A DNA stretch of 64,000 nucleotides from Carnegiea gigantea (taxonomy: Eukaryota; Streptophyta; Magnoliopsida; Caryophyllales; Cactaceae): contig JAKOGI010000360.1 of the NCBI GenBank assembly GCA_029747015.1, positions 230,001 through 294,000 of the forward strand. Reading direction: 5' to 3'. Shown piece after piece: positions 12,671 to 25,045 of this stretch. The position numbers were made by a program, and so were the translations under genes. The notes under the pieces are model-generated. The model had not been told where the DNA came from and ran no database searches. It was given only the letters and a program-made list of their open reading frames with translations. Position 1 is the first letter of the stretch; each line of letters starts with the position of its first letter.

Positions 12671-13833
12671 GTGATGGTGTGTGTGGAGTTTTTAATATTT
12701 ATAACTTCTTAAAATTTATTTGATGGTTGGACTTGGGTTTTAGGAGTAAGCAGAGGCTTAGAAAATTTTTTGGGTGTAATTAGGTCATAGAAAGTCGGGC
12801 TAAATATTGGTTCTAACAGACCACTGTTGTGGATAATTGTTTGGTTGAAATAGCATTTCGAGCTCAAGCTTAGGTGGCATATTTTAGCAGGTAACAACCA
12901 TCCCCTAACCCTCTCCCGAATATCCCTTGAAAAATGTGATTTGTGAGTATACTTGAAGGTTGTTTTGAATGTGTTTTGTATTGATATTCAGGGAATTTTT
13001 ATGGGTGAAAGTGAAATGAGATATTTCCTGTGATTTATGTTGAAACGTTTTGCTAAATCAGTGAGTGCATGGGTTATTGGGCTTATTGTGCTGCAACAAT
13101 AATGTCGAAATGTTTTGGGGCCCTAATGGGTCGGGTTGGGATGTGTATGTTGGTTAAAAATCAAGGCTAACTATGAATGTGTAAATAACTAGCTGAATGG
13201 GTGAGACTAAGAAGTGATGTTCTTGTGTTGTTGAAGGCCATTGGCCTTCCCTGGGTAAAGTGCATACATGTGAGCGGCCACATTCCTCTTATGGACAGAC
13301 GTAGGTTGGGTTAGCGGTAACTATCCATATTGACGGTAGGACAGGGTATGGTTAAGCGATAACCAACCAGGTTGACGATAGGCCAGGTTATTGTAAAGCG
13401 GTTGCGCTAAACCCAAGCGCAGGCTATGAAACCCAGTGGGATCGCTCACCCTTGTGTATTTGACACTGAATAAATGGAACTTGAGATATTATATGCTTCT
13501 GTTGAGGATGTATAAGTACTTGTACTACTCTTGTTGTACCCCACCCTTAAAATGGTTTAAAATAAATTTGTGTGCATGTTTTGATCATTAGGGGTGGTTG
13601 TTATTGGGGTTATCTCATTTTTTTAAAATTTTTTGTTTTCAGGTGAGGTGCACAAGCATGGGAATGGGAACTCGAATTAGTGTAAGGCCGTGAAATAAGA
13701 TTTAGTCGAATTTATTTAGTTTCTGTTTAGACTTGTTTTAAGGATTGTGGTTTGGTTTGGACTTTATTATATTGTTGTAAGACTGGAACTAATATTAGTA
13801 GTAAAGAAGAAGTTAGAAATTTGGGGTGTTACA

Positions 13834-13999
13834 ACCATACAAGAGAAAAGACACTTTCAAGAGTAAGAACAAAGCCCCTGCTGCTCCAAAGAGAACTCCT
13901 CCTCGGCCCTCAGTTCCTTCTCAACTAAATATTTTTGAAGCTTCCTCATCTATTCCATTAGCCATCACTAACCTTGAAGGTACTGATTTCTAACATTTA
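13834..13999 (+). mobile_element. Middle fragment of the degraded retroelement
   Basis: Reads for about 50 codons as a Lys/Pro/Ser-rich sequence (PYKRKDTFKSKNKAPAAPK and onward) ending at TAA near 13993, just before the gypsy insertion. A basic tail like this fits the end of a gag or coat-type protein. It lies between the lone LTR and the 11-kb gypsy element, and so is best read as part of the older host element. Confidence 0.4.
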
Positions 14000-16527
14000 T
14001 GTAATAGCCCAACCCTTAAATTATTTAGTTATGCTTATTTATTTAATTCACGTGCATAATTTTTCTTCTCTCATTTCATTTATTTTATATATTCACCCCG
14101 GTGAAAAAATTTTATTTGGGCCCTCACTTGGTAATTCGGATTTTAATTGTTTATCTAATTGATTAACGAAAACTGTGGAAGATTTGATAGTAGGCCCTAA
14201 CAATTTTAACCTATGTAATTTATTTTGTTTTCTGTGACATTTCAAGGCTTTAATTTTTAGTTCTGTAAAAACGTTATCGTTACGATGCGTTTTATTCCCG
14301 AACCCAATTTATTTCGGCCGTTTTGAAGCCCACCAAGTTTGACTATTAATCAAACTAATTACCATGATTAAACTTAACCATGGTTAGTGTAAAGAGATGA
14401 TTCTATTAGCTAAAAACTCAGCCAAGTATTTCATTAGTCAAAACACACACAATCCATTCCAAGCTCATTTTCTCTCTCCTCTCTCTCCTCCTCGACGGCA
14501 TCAGCTAGGCAGCAGCTCTGGGCTATTTTCCGACTAGTTTTCAGCGATCTCTGACACCCCCCGACGTCCTAGTACCTCAAGCAATCATCCTCCATCATCA
14601 AAAACCCTAAATCTCATCTCCATCTCAACATATTTGTACTCAAAGTGAGTAATCTTGAATTTTGTTTGTTGGTTTTGATTTCTATCTTAGTTTTGATTCT
14701 TATTTTGATGTTTTTGAGTGTTGATCATGATACTTTGATAGGAAATAAGAGTTTTTGATGTTGATCATGGTGGTGTTGAAGTTGGACGATGCTAGGTTAG
14801 GGTTGCTTCTTAATCATACAAGCTTCATGTTTAAGTGTTGGATATTGATTGTTTTATCCTTGATTCTGATCATCTTTTAATCTATTGAAGTTTATTATGA
14901 CGTTTATGGTGGTTTGAAATGATGGGAGTGAGTTCAAGTTGACCTTAAGTTAGGGTTTTATCCAAGAATGTATGGTTTGGACCAAGCTAGTATTAAAATT
15001 GAAGTATGTGTATATGTGACTAGAAAATGAGCTTTATTGGATATGACCAGGAAGTGAAATTGAGTGTGGTGTTTTTGTATGATGTTGGGATGGACCAAAG
15101 TATGTTTATATGCTTTTAAAGAATGGTTTAAGTTGAGGATTTTTGTGAAAAGTTAGGGAACAAACTCAAACGGTGAGGCTGGAATTTCCAGAAAAACAGG
15201 ACAATTGTTGAGATGAAACTAGTAATGATCGGCCCAGCCAAGAATTATGAGTTTTGGTGGGTAGATAGGTCAGTGTGTTACCTTTAAAATAACTCTTGAA
15301 TCGCATTCATCTGAGGTCTGTGAAAAAAGTTATGATCATTTTACTGAAACTGCGCAGAACGGGCCAAAACTGACATGCTTTAGTTGCAGCCTCATTTTGG
15401 GAATTCTATTGAGGGAATCAAGCTTGGTGTTCTAAATGAAAGATTTTTGGGACTTCTTAACTTTCTACATTGAGGTTTTGAGTCTCAATCTGAGGTCAGA
15501 TGATTAAGTTATGAGTCATTCTTTCTAAGCCTATGTTATGCTTACTTTGCTTTTTCTAAATTATTAGCTATGAAATAAATACTTTTGCTAACCGTATGTT
15601 CCTACAACGATAATTTTGTACAGAATCCGGGGCTAATCTATCATTCCTTCTACTTTTGTGCATCTTATTACTCTGTGACCTTGCATTTAAAACTTCCAGG
15701 TATGTTTATTGCCTGTATCTTTAGAAATCAGCACGTATTTATCGAAATCGTAATATTTTGGTAAGTACTTCAATGAATAAATTTAATCTGTGCCTTATCA
15801 CATAATTAGTGACCCCATCAGTTATCAGTTATAGGGCATTGCCCTCCAGTTACCCGGGCGGCTTCAGGCCAGGTCTCCCGGTCGGCTTGGCAGGTGTACA
15901 CCTATTCACAGATCGTAACAGTTACTCAGGGATGCACTAACAGATAATAATTGGCAATTTAGTTTTATATGCGTCTCATTCCCTGTTTTAAAATTAAAAC
16001 GAATTGCAAAGTGGGCCCAAATAAATTTTTAGTGAATCTTTAACATTACAGGAATGCATGTACTGAGCTTTGACTCACAGTTCAAAATATTTTCATATTT
16101 TATTTTAGGAAAGTGTTCAGTGAACTGCCCTCAGGTGGGTAGAATGGCTGAAGGTGATAAGTGAGCCAGGACTGTCCATGTGACTGGCAGTGTATGAGTG
16201 CTGAGATGCTATCATATCATATTGTGTTGTATTTTGATGTTGAAACTGTATATTTAAACTGAATTATGTATTTTAGTATAATCCTTGAAGATGATTGGGA
16301 TGTTAGAACCATTTCTGTATATAACTAAACGGTTTGAATGGTTGTGATGATGTGAATGCCCTTTTGAGGATAAACTTTGGTTTTATGGCTAAGTTTGCAT
16401 ATATGTAAGGGAAGCTTTGTCCTTTTTGGACGGCGGTAACGCCCCGTTCATTGGGTTATTATCTCTAATTAGTGAATTTAAGCAAGCGAATGCTAGTAAG
16501 GAATCATGTACTTTTTAGGGTGTTACA
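14000..16527 (+). repeat. 5' LTR of the gypsy element
   Basis: 2,528 bp, starting TGTAATAGCCC and ending GGGTGTTACA. It aligns along its whole length with 22522-25045. Many differences are C/T or G/A, as expected from decay of methylated cytosines. Confidence 0.95.
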
Positions 16528-16531
16528 GATT

Positions 16532-16541
16532 TGGTATCAGA
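16532..16541 (+). other. Primer-binding site, gypsy element
   Basis: TGGTATCAGA lies four bases after the 5' LTR and matches the start of the usual initiator-tRNA-Met site TGGTATCAGAGC. The remaining bases have diverged (TTCAGG). Confidence 0.8.
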
Positions 16542-16735
16542 TTCAGGTTGAGATTTTCTTAAGGAAGGTAGAGTTAGAAATTATAGGGTGAGAATGGTTG
16601 TCGTGAGAGGGCTATCGTATACTGCTAGAGTGATATTAGGAGTGTAGTACCGATGTTAGAATGTAAGTTGCTTCCATTTGCATGTTCCTTATTTGTGGAT
16701 ATGTATGCCTCTCATATATGTGTTTTCTTTGTTAG

Positions 16736-17521
16736 ATGGACCCTTATGGCGTTAATATGTTGCCCGGTGGATCTATGATTGCTCACATTGCGTTGCTACG
16801 TGCTAGTATAGAGGCACATACACAGGACCCTTACTCTGAGTTTCGCAATATGACGGTCTGTGCACAGAGACTGCTTTGGTCCTTACCCCTGGTTGGCCTA
16901 TGGGTGGAGTTTAGGTATCGTTATCATGACTTTATGATAACAGGAAACCCAGGCTTGGACGGGCCTAAGTTTCAGTTCCGGGGGGCTTGGACGACTATCA
17001 CTACCGAGTTGTTGTTGAGAGAGGAGTTTGAGTTGAGGAGAATTGCTATGGAAACTCTTCAGCACGTCTTTCCCCCACATCAAGCCCATCCCCCACCTGC
17101 AGTCCCAGCACCAGCACAGGGGTCACCCTTCCCCCTAGCACCAGCACAGGGGCTACCCTCCCCGCCAGCACCAGCACAGGGGCCACCCTTCCCACCCGCA
17201 CTATGTACCCCACTGATGCCCAATAGCCCTGGGGAGGCTCACGTGGTGATAGACCTCCCCGACACCCCCGATTTAGTGGTGATTAGTTCCGGGGATGAGG
17301 GCCACCAGGGAGAGAAGAATGATCTCGAGGAGGATCAAGACATTGACGAGGTGGGGGTTCAGCAGCAATGGGAATAGAAGCTTGATAAGTTGATGGTGGA
17401 GCAACAGGTTCAGCAAGAGGTCGATGATGCCGAGTTAGAGGCATCTACCAGCAGCTTCGATTCAGGTGGAGAACCTGATGATGAGTCTGACCCGAATTAC
17501 GATCCATCTAGGGATCGTTAG
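16736..17521 (+). pseudogene. Extra ORF between primer site and gag, unrecognised
   Basis: A frame of 261 codons with one internal TAG at 17375-17377; the part before it is 213 residues and begins MDPYGVNMLPGGSMIAHIAL. Visible are a folded-looking N-terminal half rich in aromatic residues, three tandem 36-bp repeats around 17107-17210 giving PAPAQG units in a Pro-rich linker, and an acidic C-terminal half (GDEG, EEDQDIDE, DDESDPNYD). It stands upstream of gag in sense orientation, where chromoviruses normally have only a short leader. I recognise no domain. It may be a lineage-specific accessory protein or an N-terminal gag extension. Codon use is ordinary and no splice sites are evident. Confidence 0.6.
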
Positions 17522-17952
17522 GTGGTTCTAAGGGTTGGTGTAGTGGTTTTCATTTTGAGCACTGTATGTATATATGGTATGGTTGGATTGGATAGTTGTA
17601 TTTTGTGTGGCATCTAACATTGTATATAGTTAGTCCAATCCTCTCCGACCATGATGACATGATCCATAACTCTTTTTGGTCATATGACAGATCTAGCGTC
17701 TAGGAGCTATGTAGTGTTTAGTGTTAGGGTGGGAGTCAGAGCTAGTCTTACTTACTCAGCTAGGTGTAATATGCTTTTGCTGTTCATGTATATAAATCAG
17801 TAGCTATGTATGTAAGTAAGCAATTGTGAAATGAAATGATGACGCTTTGAGTTATGAAATAATTTTTGAGCCATTTCCTATGTATTTATTAGGCATGTTT
17901 ATATGTCTGGAGGTTCCAGTGTTTGAATTGTTTCATTTAATATATGATCAGA

Positions 17953-19048
17953 ATGTCCCAGTCAGTGCAAAACAACCTTGAGGTTCAGGTATAGGACAAT
18001 TTGGAGCAAGGTCAGGGACCGGGTGATCAAGCCTCGTGCCTGGAGCCACAACATGGTGACATACCACCATTGCCCTCTGAATTAGCTAGCAACTTAGGAA
18101 ACTCGAGTTACTGGACAACCTTAGTTGCTGAATTGATGAAGCGGATTCCCCAGGTACCTGCTGAAAGCCCTCCTAAAGAGGATAAATTGGCAGATAGGGT
18201 AGCGCGGTATAACCCTAAAGTTTATGATGGATCTTATGATCAAGTAGTACTGGAGGAATGGATAAGAGGAATGGAGAAAATCTTTACAGTGGTAGAGGTG
18301 CCAAAAGGAAAAAAAAATAAACATTGGGACAGATTATTTGACCAGTGAAGCTGACATCTGGTGGAATACTGCGAAGGATAAGCTCGTAGGGCCTAAATTT
18401 ACCTGGAATAAATTTCTAAGTGAGTTGAGGGCAAAATTTTACCCAGTTGTAGTCTAAAAACAAAAGGAGAAAGAGTTTATGGAGTTGAAGATGAGTGGCA
18501 CCATGACTGTGATGCAATACGCTAGTAAGTTCATCGAATTAGCTAAGTTTGTTCCTGAGTTTGTATCATCTGAAAGGTTGAAAATGAGGAGGTTTGAAGA
18601 GGGTCTGACCTTCTATATTCGAAATCAGTTAGCTGGACAACCAATTCTGACTTACCAAGAACTATATGAGCGAGCGGCTGAAGTGGAACGAGTGAAGATG
18701 GAGTTGAGAGCACTGAATCCAATCAACCAAAAGAGAAAGGGGTTTGAGCGAGGGACTTCGAGTAAGAGTGTGAACCAGAACCAGAAGAAACCTACTCTTG
18801 TTCCGCTCAAGAGCCGTCCTGTAGGCTCGACAACACCCCGTGCGAAGTGTGGCAGAACAAACCACACTACTCTTGAATGCCGAGTAGGAACTAATAACTG
18901 CATGTGGTGTGAAAGCCCTGAACACCTGATCGCTGCATGCCCCCGAAGGATGAAGGCTGTAGACAAAGGGGCAGCAAAACTCTTGGCCCCACCTCACCAA
19001 GGGGCCCCACCACTAAGGCCTGCAATAGTAGGCATATGTAATGAGTAA
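17953..19048 (+). pseudogene. Gag pseudogene of the gypsy element
   Basis: Begins at ATG 17953, with an in-frame TAG at 17992. The readable retrotransposon gag core includes RVARYNPKVYDGSYD, EEWIRGMEKIF and, after a frameshift in the A-run near 18309-18318, SEADIWW. A TAA near 18457 follows, then 18479-19048 reads RFEEGL, RNQLAG and ELYERAAEVER. The C-terminus has one intact zinc knuckle (CMWC...H...C, about 18898-18940) and one that has lost its first cysteine pair. Gag would form the particle; here at least three lesions stop that. Confidence 0.9.
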
Positions 19049-19382
19049 GAAAGAAGCTGCCACCACTGGTATGGTAGTCACTGGAACTCTCTTTTTAAAT
19101 TCAAAGCCATTTTATGTCTTATTTGATTCGAGTGCTACTCATTCATTTATATCCACCCGATCTGCCATGCAATTGAACTTGGAAGATAGAAGAATGGAAA
19201 CCAATTATAGGATCAAGCTACCCAATGATTGTGTGATTGAATGCCCTATCTCCTATAAATTTGTTCCCATTATCATTGGTGGAACCACCTTCCCTGTGGA
19301 TTTGATTCAATTCGATTTGTCTGATTTTGACATCATTTTGAGAATGAATTGGTTGCACACGTATGCAGCTAAGATTGTGTGA
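19041..19382 (+). pseudogene. Aspartic protease region of gypsy pol
   Basis: Reads VLFDSSATHSFIS where the family has D-S/T-G followed by ATHSFI. The active-site glycine codon is replaced by serine, which alone should disable the protease. The frame then runs into TGA at 19380 because of a small deletion, and the coding sequence continues in another frame at about 19380 (EELKVVLKDENG). Overlaps the end of gag by a few bases. Confidence 0.85.
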
Positions 19383-20880
19383 GGAGCTTAAAGTGGTTTT
19401 GAAAGATGAAAATGGGGGAGAAGTATTCTTCTATGGGCAAAGAGAGGAAAAATCCTATCTCTTGATTTCTACTATGAAAGCAAGTAAGCTATTATGTCAA
19501 GGATATATGGGATATTGGTGTTATGCTATGGACACCCAAGCAAAAGAAGAGGAAGCTAAAAATATTCCTATAGTCCGTGAGTTTGAGGATGTTTTCCCTG
19601 AAGAGTTACGAGGATTACCCTCATAGAGGGAAATTGATTTTGGAATTGAGTTAATCCCTGATGCTAAAGCTATTTCCAAAGCCCCATATCATATGGCCGC
19701 AATCGAGCTTAAGAAACTGAAGCATCAGTTAGAAGAGCTGTTGCAGAAGGGTTTTATTAGGCCTAGTGTGTCACCATGGGGTGCCCCAGTGTTGTTCGTA
19801 AAGAAAAAGGATGGAACCTTAAGGCTGTATATTGACTACAGGGAGTTGAACAAGATCACCATCAAAAATAAATATCCTTTGCCGTGGATAGATAACTTGT
19901 TTGACCAATTGCAAGGAGCAGGAGTCTTCTCTAAGATTGATTTGAGGTCAGGGTACCACTAACTTAGGATTAAATCTGAAGACATCCCCAAGACTGCGTT
20001 TAGAACTAGGTATAGTCATTATGAGTTTACAGTGATGTCATTTGGCCTCACCAATGCTCCCGCAGCTTTTGTGGATCTTATGAACAGAGTCTTCAGACCC
20101 TACCTAGACAAATTTGTGGTAGTGTTCATAGATGACATTCTTATCTATTCTAAGGATGGAGATGATCATGCTGATCATTTGAGGATGGTGTTGCAAACAC
20201 TACGGGAGCATCAATTTTATGGCAAATTAAAGAAGTGCGAGTTTTGATTAGAAGAAATGGTATTCTTAGAACATGTGGTTACAAAAGATGGAATCAAAGT
20301 TGACCCCCAAAAGGTAAAGGCAATCACAGAGTGGTCAAGGCCTACTAATATCACTGAGATTAGAAACTTTCTGGGTTTAGCAGGTTACTATCGAAGATTT
20401 GTCAAGGACTTTTCAAAGATAGCTTCACCCATGACCAATTTGCAGAAGAAAGCGAACAAGTTTGAGTGGACTGAAAAATGTGATAAAGCTTTTCAAGAGC
20501 TAAGGCAGCGACTAACTACCGCTCCAATCCTAACACTACCAATGGAAGGTAAGGCATACCATTTATAGTGATGCTTCAAAGAACAGATTAGGGTATGTTC
20601 TGATGCAGGAAGATAAGGTAGTAGCTTATGCCTCTCGATAATTTAAACCTTATGAGAGAAACTATCTTACTCATGACTTGGGATTAGCAGCCGTGGTCTT
20701 TGCGCTGAAAATTTAGAGACATTACTTATATAGAGTACCATGCAAGATCTATACTGATCATCAAAGTTTAAAGTATATCTTCACCCAGAAGGAGCTCAAT
20801 TTGAGGCAACGGCGTTAGCTTGAGTTGCTTAAAGACTATAATTTATAGATTTAATATCATCCCGATAAAGCAAATGTGGT
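19383..20880 (+). pseudogene. Reverse transcriptase and RNase H of gypsy pol
   Basis: Recognisable blocks in order are [56 protein letters not shown], the catalytic [10 protein letters not shown] at about 20125-20150, [11 protein letters not shown], then the RNase H blocks [14 protein letters not shown] and ADALSR. Interruptions are TAG after LRGLPS, TAA after SGYH, TGA after KKCEF, a frameshift near 20560, and several TAG/TAA codons at positions normally Trp or Gln in RNase H. The catalytic Asp pair is preserved. Confidence 0.93.
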
Positions 20881-21099
20881 GGCGGATGCCCTGAGTAGGC
20901 AGGCGCAACATAGCTCAAACACTGTGGTGATTACTCAATTGAATCTCTTGAGAGAACTTAAGGACTTTGGGATTCAATTGGCGTCCCATGGGCAAACAAA
21001 TGCTCAATTATCAGCACTCACCGTACAGTCTTCTCTAGTGGAGAAAATGCGACTGAACCAGGAAAGTGATCCCGAACTCTGAAGAATAAAGCAAAATTT

Positions 21100-22487
21100 A
21101 GAAAACGAAAGTTTCCGGGATTTATAGTACACGAGGATGGGACCCTGCGGTTGCAGAATTGCCTATGTGTGCCTAAAAATGAAGGATTGAGGAAACAGAT
21201 CTCGGAAAAGGCTCACAATACTCGTTATTCGGTGCATCCAGGAGGCACCAAGATGTACAGAGATCTGAGACAATACTTCTGGTGGAATAATTTGAAGAAA
21301 GACATTACAGAATATGTGAACAAGTGTCTAACCTGCCAGAAAGTTAAAACAGAGCATCAGCGTCCTGTGGGTGAACTACGACCCTTAGAAATTCCCACTT
21401 GGAAGTGGGATTCGATCTCAATGGACTTTGTTATGGGTTTACCCCTTTCTACCTCGAAAAAGAATGCTATATTGGTCATAGTTGATCGACTCACGAAGTC
21501 GGCTCATTTCCTGCCAATTAAGGATACTTAGGGAGTTAAAAGACTAACCCAATTGTATGTTAAGGAGATAGTCCGTCTACACGGGATCTCTTTAGACATA
21601 ATCTCCGATAGGGATCAAAAACTCCAGGTATGTTTCTGACAAGTGCTTCAAAAGGCCTTTGGGACCAAACTAAACTTTAGTAGCTCCTATCACCCTGAAA
21701 CAGATGGGCAAATGGAAAGAGTGAATCAGATTCTAGAAGACATGTTGAGAGCTTGTATATTAGAGTTCCAAGGAAAATGAAAAGAAGATTTGCCTTTGGT
21801 GGAGTTTTCTTATAACAACAGCTATCAGTCTACCATCAGAATGACCCCATTTGAGGCTCTATATGGGAGAAAATATAGAACCCCACTGTGCTGGAGTAAT
21901 TTGGATGAAGCATTGATTCTAGGCCCTGACATACTCCAAGAAACTATGGAAACTATAAGAAGGATTCGAGAACATATTAAGGTTGCTCAGAGTCGACAAA
22001 AGAGTTATGCAGACATGAGAAGGAGACCTTTGGAGTTTCAAGTGGGCGATAAAGTTTTTCTAAAGGTATCACCAACAAAGGGTGTCAAAAGGTTCGGGGT
22101 ACGAGGCAAATTGAGTCCAAGATATATTGGACCATATAAAATCATTGAAAAGCTAGATCCTGTAGCTTATCGTCTGGATCTGTCGGTAGAGCTAGAACAC
22201 GTGCATAACGTATTTCACATCTCTCAGCTTAGAAAATATATCCAGACCCAAACCACGCCATTGTTCCCGAACCTATTGAAATCACTATGGGTTTAGTATA
22301 TGAAGAGCAACCAATCCAAATACTAGATCGTAGGATTAAGCAGTTGCCCAACAAACAAATACCTCTAGTCAAAGTGTTATGGTCAAATCATACATCCCGG
22401 GATGCTACTTGGGAGACTGAAGAGGAAATGAAAGCCAAATATCCACAATTATTTGAGGTAATCTTGCATTTGATGAAAAAGTCATAG
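21100..22487 (+). pseudogene. Integrase plus chromodomain of gypsy pol
   Basis: The HHCC zinc domain (H...H...CLTCQ) is followed by the DDE core: D in SMDFVMGLPL, D in IISDRDQ, E in TDGQMERVN. Next come GDKVFLKVSP and HNVFHISQLRKY, then after a frameshift near 22255 a chromodomain-type end with VLWSNHTSRDATWETEEEM. Stops at 21529 (TAG), 21638 (TGA) and 21778 (TGA) interrupt it. Chromodomains bind modified histone H3 and steer insertion toward heterochromatin, in keeping with the nested repeats here. Confidence 0.92.
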
Positions 22488-22508
22488 GTTTCGAGGGCGA
22501 AACTCCCC

Positions 22509-22521
22509 AAGGGGGGAGGGC
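22509..22521 (+). other. Polypurine tract, gypsy element
   Basis: AAGGGGGGAGGGC directly before the 3' LTR, the primer site for plus-strand synthesis. Confidence 0.85.
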
Positions 22522-25045
22522 TGTAACAGCCCAACCCTAAAATTATTTAATTATGTTTATTTATTTAATTCACGTGCATAATTTTTCTTCTCTCATTTCA
22601 TTTATTTTATATATTCACCCCGGTGAAAAAATTTTATTTGGGCACTAACTTGGTGATTCGGATTTTAATTGTTTATCTAAATGATTAACGAAAACTGTGG
22701 AAGATTTGATAGTAGGCCCTAACAATTTTAACCTACGTAATTTATTTTGTTTTCCGTGACATTTCAAGGCTTTAATTTTTAGTTCTGTAAAAACGTTATC
22801 GTTACGACGCGTTTTATTCCCGAACCCAATTTATTTCGGCCGTTTTGAAGCCCACCAAGTTTGACTATTAATCAAACTAATTACCATGATTAAACTTAAC
22901 CATGGTTAGGGTAAAGAGGATGATTCTATTAGCTAAAAACTCAGCCAAGTATTTCATTAGTCAAAACACACATAATCCATTCCAAGCTCATTTTCTCTCT
23001 CCTCTCTCACCTCCTCCACGGCATCAGCTAGGCAGCAGCGCTGGGCTATTTTCCAACCAGTTTTCAGTGATCTCCGACACCCTCGAACATCCTAGTACCT
23101 CAAGCAATCATCCTCCATCATCAAAACCCCTAAATCTCATTTCCATCTCAACATATTTGCACTCAAAGTGAGTAATCTTGAATTTTGTTTGTTGGTTTTG
23201 ATTTCTATCTTAGTTTTGATTCTTGTTTTGATGTTTTTGAGTGTTGATCATGATACTTTGATAAGAAATAAGAGTTTTTGATGTTGATCATGGTGGTGTT
23301 GAAGTTGGACGATGCTAGGTTAGGGTTGCTTCTTAATCATACAAGCTTCATGTTTAAGTGTTGGGTATTGATTGTTTTATCCTTGATTTTGATCATCTTT
23401 TAATCTATTGAAGTTTATTATGATGTTTATGGTGGTTTCAAATGATGGGAGTGAGTTTAAGTTGACCTTAAGTTAAGGTTTTATCTAAGAATGTATGGTT
23501 TGGACCAAGCTAGTATTAAAATTGAAGTATGTGTATATGTGACTAGAAAATGAGCTTTATTGGATATGAACAGGAAGTGAAATTGAGTGTGGTGTTTTTG
23601 TATGATGTTGGGATGGACCAAAGTGTGTTTACATGATTTTAAAGAATGGTTTAAGTTGAGGATTTGTGTGAAAAGTTAGGGAACAAACTCAAACAATGAG
23701 GCTGGAATTTCCGGAAAAACAGGACAAACTTCGAGATGAAATTGGTAATGATCGGCTCAGCCAAAAATTACGATTTTTGGTGGTTAGATAGGTCATGTGT
23801 TATCTTTAAAATGACTCTTGAATTGCATTAATCCGAGGTCTAGGGAAAAAGTTATGATCATTTTACCGAAACTGCACAGAACGGGCCAAAACTGACATGC
23901 TTTAGTTCTAGCCTCATTTTGGGAATTCTATTGAGAGAATCAAGCTTGGCGTTCTAAATGAAAGATTTTTGGGACTTCTTAAGCTTTCTACATTGAGGTT
24001 TTGAGTCTCAATCCGAGATTAGATGATTAAGTTATGAGTCATTCTTCTACGCCTCTGTTATGCTTACTTTGCTTTTTCTAAATTATTAGCTATGAAATAA
24101 ATACTTTTGCTAACCGTATGTTACTACAACGATAATTTTGTACAGAATCTGGGCCTAATCTATCATTCCTTCCACTTTTGTGCATCTTATTACTCTGTGA
24201 CCTTGCATTTAAAACTTCCAGGTATGTTCATTGCCTGTATCTTTAGAAATCAGCACGTATTTATCGAAATCGTAATATTTTGGTAAGTACATCAATGAAT
24301 AAATTTAATCTGTGCCTTACCACATAATTAGTGACCCCATCAGTTATCAGTTATAGGGCATTGCCCTTCAGTTACCCGCGCGGGGTCAGGCCAGGTCCCT
24401 CGGTCGGCTTGGCAGGTGTATGCCTACTCACAGATCGTAACAGTTACTCAGGGGTGCACTAACAGATAATAATTGGCAATTCAGTTTCATATACGTCTCA
24501 TTCCATGTTTTAAAATTAAAATAAATGGCAATGCGGGCCCAGATAATTTTTCAGTGAATCTTTAACATTACAGGTTTGCATGTACTGAACTTTGGCTCAC
24601 GGTTTGAAATGTTTTCATGTTTTATTTTAGGAAAGTGTTCAGTGAACCGTCCTCAGGCGGGCAGGACGGCTGAAGGTGGTAAGTGAGCCAGGACTATCCA
24701 TGTGACTGGCGGTGTATGAGTGCTGAGATGCTATCATATCATATTGTGTTGTATTTTGATATTGAAACTGTATATTTAAACTGAATTATGTATTTTGGTG
24801 TAATCCTTGAAGATGATTGGGATGTTAGAGTCGTTTCTGTATATAACTAAACGGTTTGAATGGTTGTGATGATATGAATGCCCTTTTGAGGACTTTGGTT
24901 TTATGGCTAAGTTTGCATGTATGTAAGGGAAGCTTTGTCCTTTTTGGACGACGGTAACTCCCCGTTCATTGGGTTATTATCTCTAATTGGTGAACTTAAG
25001 CAAGCGAATGCTAGTAAGGAATCATGTACTTTTTGGGGCATTACA
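22522..25045 (+). repeat. 3' LTR of the gypsy element
   Basis: 2,524 bp, TGTAACAGCCC to GGGGCATTACA, matching the 5' LTR throughout. Confidence 0.95.

Larger units (their letters stand above)
11610..13833 (+). mobile_element. Lone LTR, Ty3/gypsy-like, carrying a 5S-rRNA-like block
   Basis: Begins TGCAACACCC and ends GGGGTGTTACA, the inverted TG...CA termini typical of plant Ty3 chromovirus LTRs. The body resembles the neighbouring 2.5-kb LTRs in style: near 13300-13430 it has alternating 'AGCGGTAACTA' and 'GGTTGACGATAGG' phrases, and its end is T/G-rich. No internal coding sequence or second LTR is present, so it is most simply a solo LTR. The flanking 5-mers ATAGA and ACCAT do not match, so a deletion or recombination between two elements is possible. 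A second CA terminus at 11887 (GGGGCATTACA) allows the alternative that 11610-11887 is a separate 278-bp TRIM-type LTR. Confidence 0.55.
14000..25045 (+). mobile_element. Full-length Ty3/gypsy chromovirus (Tekay/Del-like), inactive
   Basis: An 11,046-bp element with 5' LTR 14000-16527, primer-binding site, an extra ORF, gag, protease, reverse transcriptase, RNase H, integrase, a C-terminal chromodomain, a polypurine tract and 3' LTR 22522-25045. Flanking 5-mers ATTTA (13995-13999) and ATTCA (25046-25050) fit a target duplication with one later mutation. The domain order with integrase last, plus a chromodomain, defines a chromovirus; the long LTRs and TGTAA...TTACA ends suggest the Tekay/Del group. 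Every gene has stops or frameshifts, so it cannot move on its own. The LTRs differ at about 4% of the first 285 bp, counted by eye. Confidence 0.95.

Noticed and set aside
22902..23171. 89-codon frame in the 3' LTR
   Set aside because: The frame is interrupted in the 5' LTR and has no family resemblance; LTR leader sequence.
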